This document shows, in pieces, positions 62,457-64,000 of a DNA stretch of 64,000 nucleotides. The stretch is taken from contig NC_009831.1 in assembly GCF_000018025.1 (NCBI RefSeq), forward strand, positions 2,480,001-2,544,000. Reading direction: 5' to 3'. The notes under the pieces were generated by a model. That model did not search any database. It had not been told where the DNA came from and was given only the letters and a program-made list of their open reading frames with translations. The position numbers were made by a program, and so were the translations under genes. The DNA is from Shewanella sediminis HAW-EB3. GTDB lineage: Bacteria; Pseudomonadota; Gammaproteobacteria; Enterobacterales; Shewanellaceae. Every line of letters begins with the position of its first letter. Position 1 is the first letter of the stretch.

Positions 62457-63368
62457 TTATTCAATCGACTGCTGCAATAAAATACCGATCTCTTTCTTAA
62501 AAAATTCCAGAACAACTTTTACTCTATGGGGGAGATATTCTCTGCTTGAAAATAGTGACCACATATAAACATCGGTGCCATATTCCCCATCGAATAATAA
62601 CTGTAATTTCCCGGATTTAATTTGTTCGTTACACATCTCTCTCGGTACCCAGGCGATGCCTTGACCACTTATCGCAGCCGAAATGCAAAGCTCATTGCTT
62701 TCCGATTCGAGGGGGCCATCGACATTTATACAATTGGAATGATTCTCATCAGTCCATAACCAAACATGTCCGGGTTGTATTCCCTTTGATGAAAGTAAAC
62801 ATGGGTAATTACTCAGTTGTTTGGGATGATTCAAATCTGGATTCTTTTTTATAAATTCCGGGCTGGCAATAAACAGGCGTTTCATTGTTGATAATTTATG
62901 TCCTACCATAGTGCTATCCGGTGGATTGCTATGAGAGACAAAGAAGATCAAATCAGCCTGAATCTCCATTGGATTCAATCTACTTTGATAGGAGATGAAT
63001 TTTAATTGTAAACCAGGGTATTGCTGATAAAACTTATTCAGCATCTCGTTACAGGTCAAGTTTATAAAATCCAGTGGTGCTGCGATGGTGACTGTACCCG
63101 ATGTATTCCCTTGCAATTGACCTATGCTTAATTCGAGTGCTTCTATTTCTGTGAGAATCTTTTTGCTTCTGTGAATAAGCTCTATTCCTGCATCGGTGAG
63201 GGATAGGCTTCGCGTCGTTCGCTCAAATAAACGTGTGCCTAAGTGCTGTTCCAGTTGTGCCACATGTCGACACACCTTAGATACCGGAATGTTCAGTACT
63301 CGTGCGGCCCCGGTCAAACTTGAAAATTCGGCTACAGTATTGAATAGGGCAAGGTCTTCCGTTTTCAT
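62457..63368 (-). CDS. LysR-family regulator, likely of rdhAB
   Basis: 303-aa regulator. The N-terminal winged helix (AEFSSLTGAARVLNIPVSKV, then HLGTRLFERTTRSLSL) is followed by a periplasmic-binding-protein-like effector domain (about 90-295). It lies 122 nt upstream of rdhA on the same strand, so it may also be partly co-transcribed. LysR regulators usually sit divergent from their targets; here the order is head-to-tail. The effector could be a halogenated compound, but that is inference. Confidence 0.87.
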   Translation of the reverse strand: MKTEDLALFNTVAEFSSLTGAARVLNIPVSKVCRHVAQLEQHLGTRLFERTTRSLSLTDAGIELIHRSKKILTEIEALELSIGQLQGNTSGTVTIAAPLDFINLTCNEMLNKFYQQYPGLQLKFISYQSRLNPMEIQADLIFFVSHSNPPDSTMVGHKLSTMKRLFIASPEFIKKNPDLNHPKQLSNYPCLLSSKGIQPGHVWLWTDENHSNCINVDGPLESESNELCISAAISGQGIAWVPREMCNEQIKSGKLQLLFDGEYGTDVYMWSLFSSREYLPHRVKVVLEFFKKEIGILLQQSIE

Positions 63369-63460
63369 TTTTCCTACTTTTTATAGTTACTAAATTTGTT
63401 GATAAGGAATTTGATTAACTATTAATGATAAAGTGTTGTCAGCAAGCGTTTTGTGATTAA

Positions 63461-63746
63461 TCAAATCATTATTAAACATGTAGTCATTATTAAATCTTTA
63501 GATAAACCGTTTAATAAATTGCCACGCGAAAGATCAATATTGATAAATCCTAATGGTTTCCCTTGTGACAAAAAAGGGTGGAATGTGTCATAAAATGGTT
63601 GTTTTAGTCCTATCGCATGCTGGCTATCACTAAAATGTGATCGAGCCCTACCAATCATTGCCATCTCTGGTAAAAATCTACCGTATTTAAGCGTATTAAC
63701 ATGATGATTATTTTTATCTGCTTTCTCGTATTTGTCTGTAACTGCT
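63461..63746 (-). pseudogene. Fragment resembling a sensor (dCache-type) domain
   Basis: An open frame of about 95 codons with no convincing start reads LKYGRFLPEMAMIGRARSHF, then QPFYDTFHPFLSQGKPLGFI and NIDLSRGNLL, before its stop. The PFYDTF...GKPLGFINID pattern recalls the distal strands of extracellular dCache sensor domains. No membrane segment, output domain or ribosome site accompanies it, so it is most likely a gene relic. Apart from the lysR promoter side, the flanks 63369-63460 and 63747-64000 show nothing recognised. Confidence 0.3.
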
Positions 63747-64000
63747 TAACTTTTTTGCTTTGTCGCATATCGATATTAACCATTGAAGTGTGAGCCGCTT
63801 CTCCAAATCACCAGTTTGAAGTCTTGCTTCATATTTTTGTGGTTTGGCACATATCTATCATTTTTCGACTTAATTGAACCTTTTGCCCGTTGCCACAATG
63901 GTTATTATGTTAACTATAAATTTCATTCTGTGGTAAAGGCGGATGAGTGATAGATAATAAATGGTTAGAACTGCTTGTTTTTTTACAAAAAAGAACTCAT

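Noticed and set aside
1..64000. CRISPR array, prophage or complete insertion sequence
   Set aside because: No regularly spaced repeats, phage genes or transposase were found; the only mobile DNA seen is the two MITE copies.

Overview
The window is a chromosomal segment of a marine gammaproteobacterium, most likely Shewanella. Supporting signs are the HexR-controlled zwf-pgl-edd-eda operon, rhombosortase, PsrA-type control next to fadE, and tandem tRNA-Tyr genes. A reductive dehalogenase together with de novo B12 synthesis brings Shewanella sediminis to mind. That species guess is inference and was not checked by any search.

Layout. 1-4.6 kb: the 3' part of uvrB, queC-rrtA divergent from queE, and a PLP enzyme whose upstream DNA is a 265-bp MITE. 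5.1-5.7 kb: four tandem tRNA-Tyr genes on the minus strand. 5.8-25 kb: ordinary chromosomal genes, including a GAF-PAS-GGDEF-EAL protein, YchJ, SmrA, an M2 peptidase, two FAD oxidoreductases, a CDF protein, OsmC, an esterase, an SLC13 transporter, a second MITE copy, and psrA-fadE. 25-33 kb: central carbon metabolism with pykA, hexR and zwf-pgl-edd-eda, plus HexR-like sites in front of pykA and zwf. 33-41 kb: ecotin, dmeF-marR behind a long palindrome, a GGDEF protein, a PatZ-like protein and YegS.

41-57.6 kb is the most distinctive part. It holds two transcription units, each preceded by a cobalamin riboswitch. The first encodes anaerobic corrin ring synthesis and side-chain steps (cbiD, cbiC, cbiET, cbiL, a cbiG-ferredoxin fusion, a truncated precorrin-2 dehydrogenase, cbiK, cbiH, cbiF, a cobA-HemD-like fusion, cbiB, cobD). 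The second encodes an ECF cobalt uptake system (DUF4198 protein, cbiM, a CbiL/NikL-like protein, cbiQ, cbiO). A LuxR-type regulator lies between them. Both riboswitches are preceded by nearly the same 18-bp palindrome, at nearly the same distance from an AT-rich -10-like element, so a second regulatory input shared by the two units is likely.

57.8-64 kb: an AraC regulator, a MetA-type outer-membrane protein, an AT-rich 820-bp gap, then lysR-rdhA-rdhB encoding a corrinoid-dependent reductive dehalogenase and its anchor. Cobalt import, corrinoid synthesis and a corrinoid-using respiratory enzyme therefore sit within about 22 kb. cbiJ, cbiA, cbiP and the nucleotide-loop genes are not in the window.
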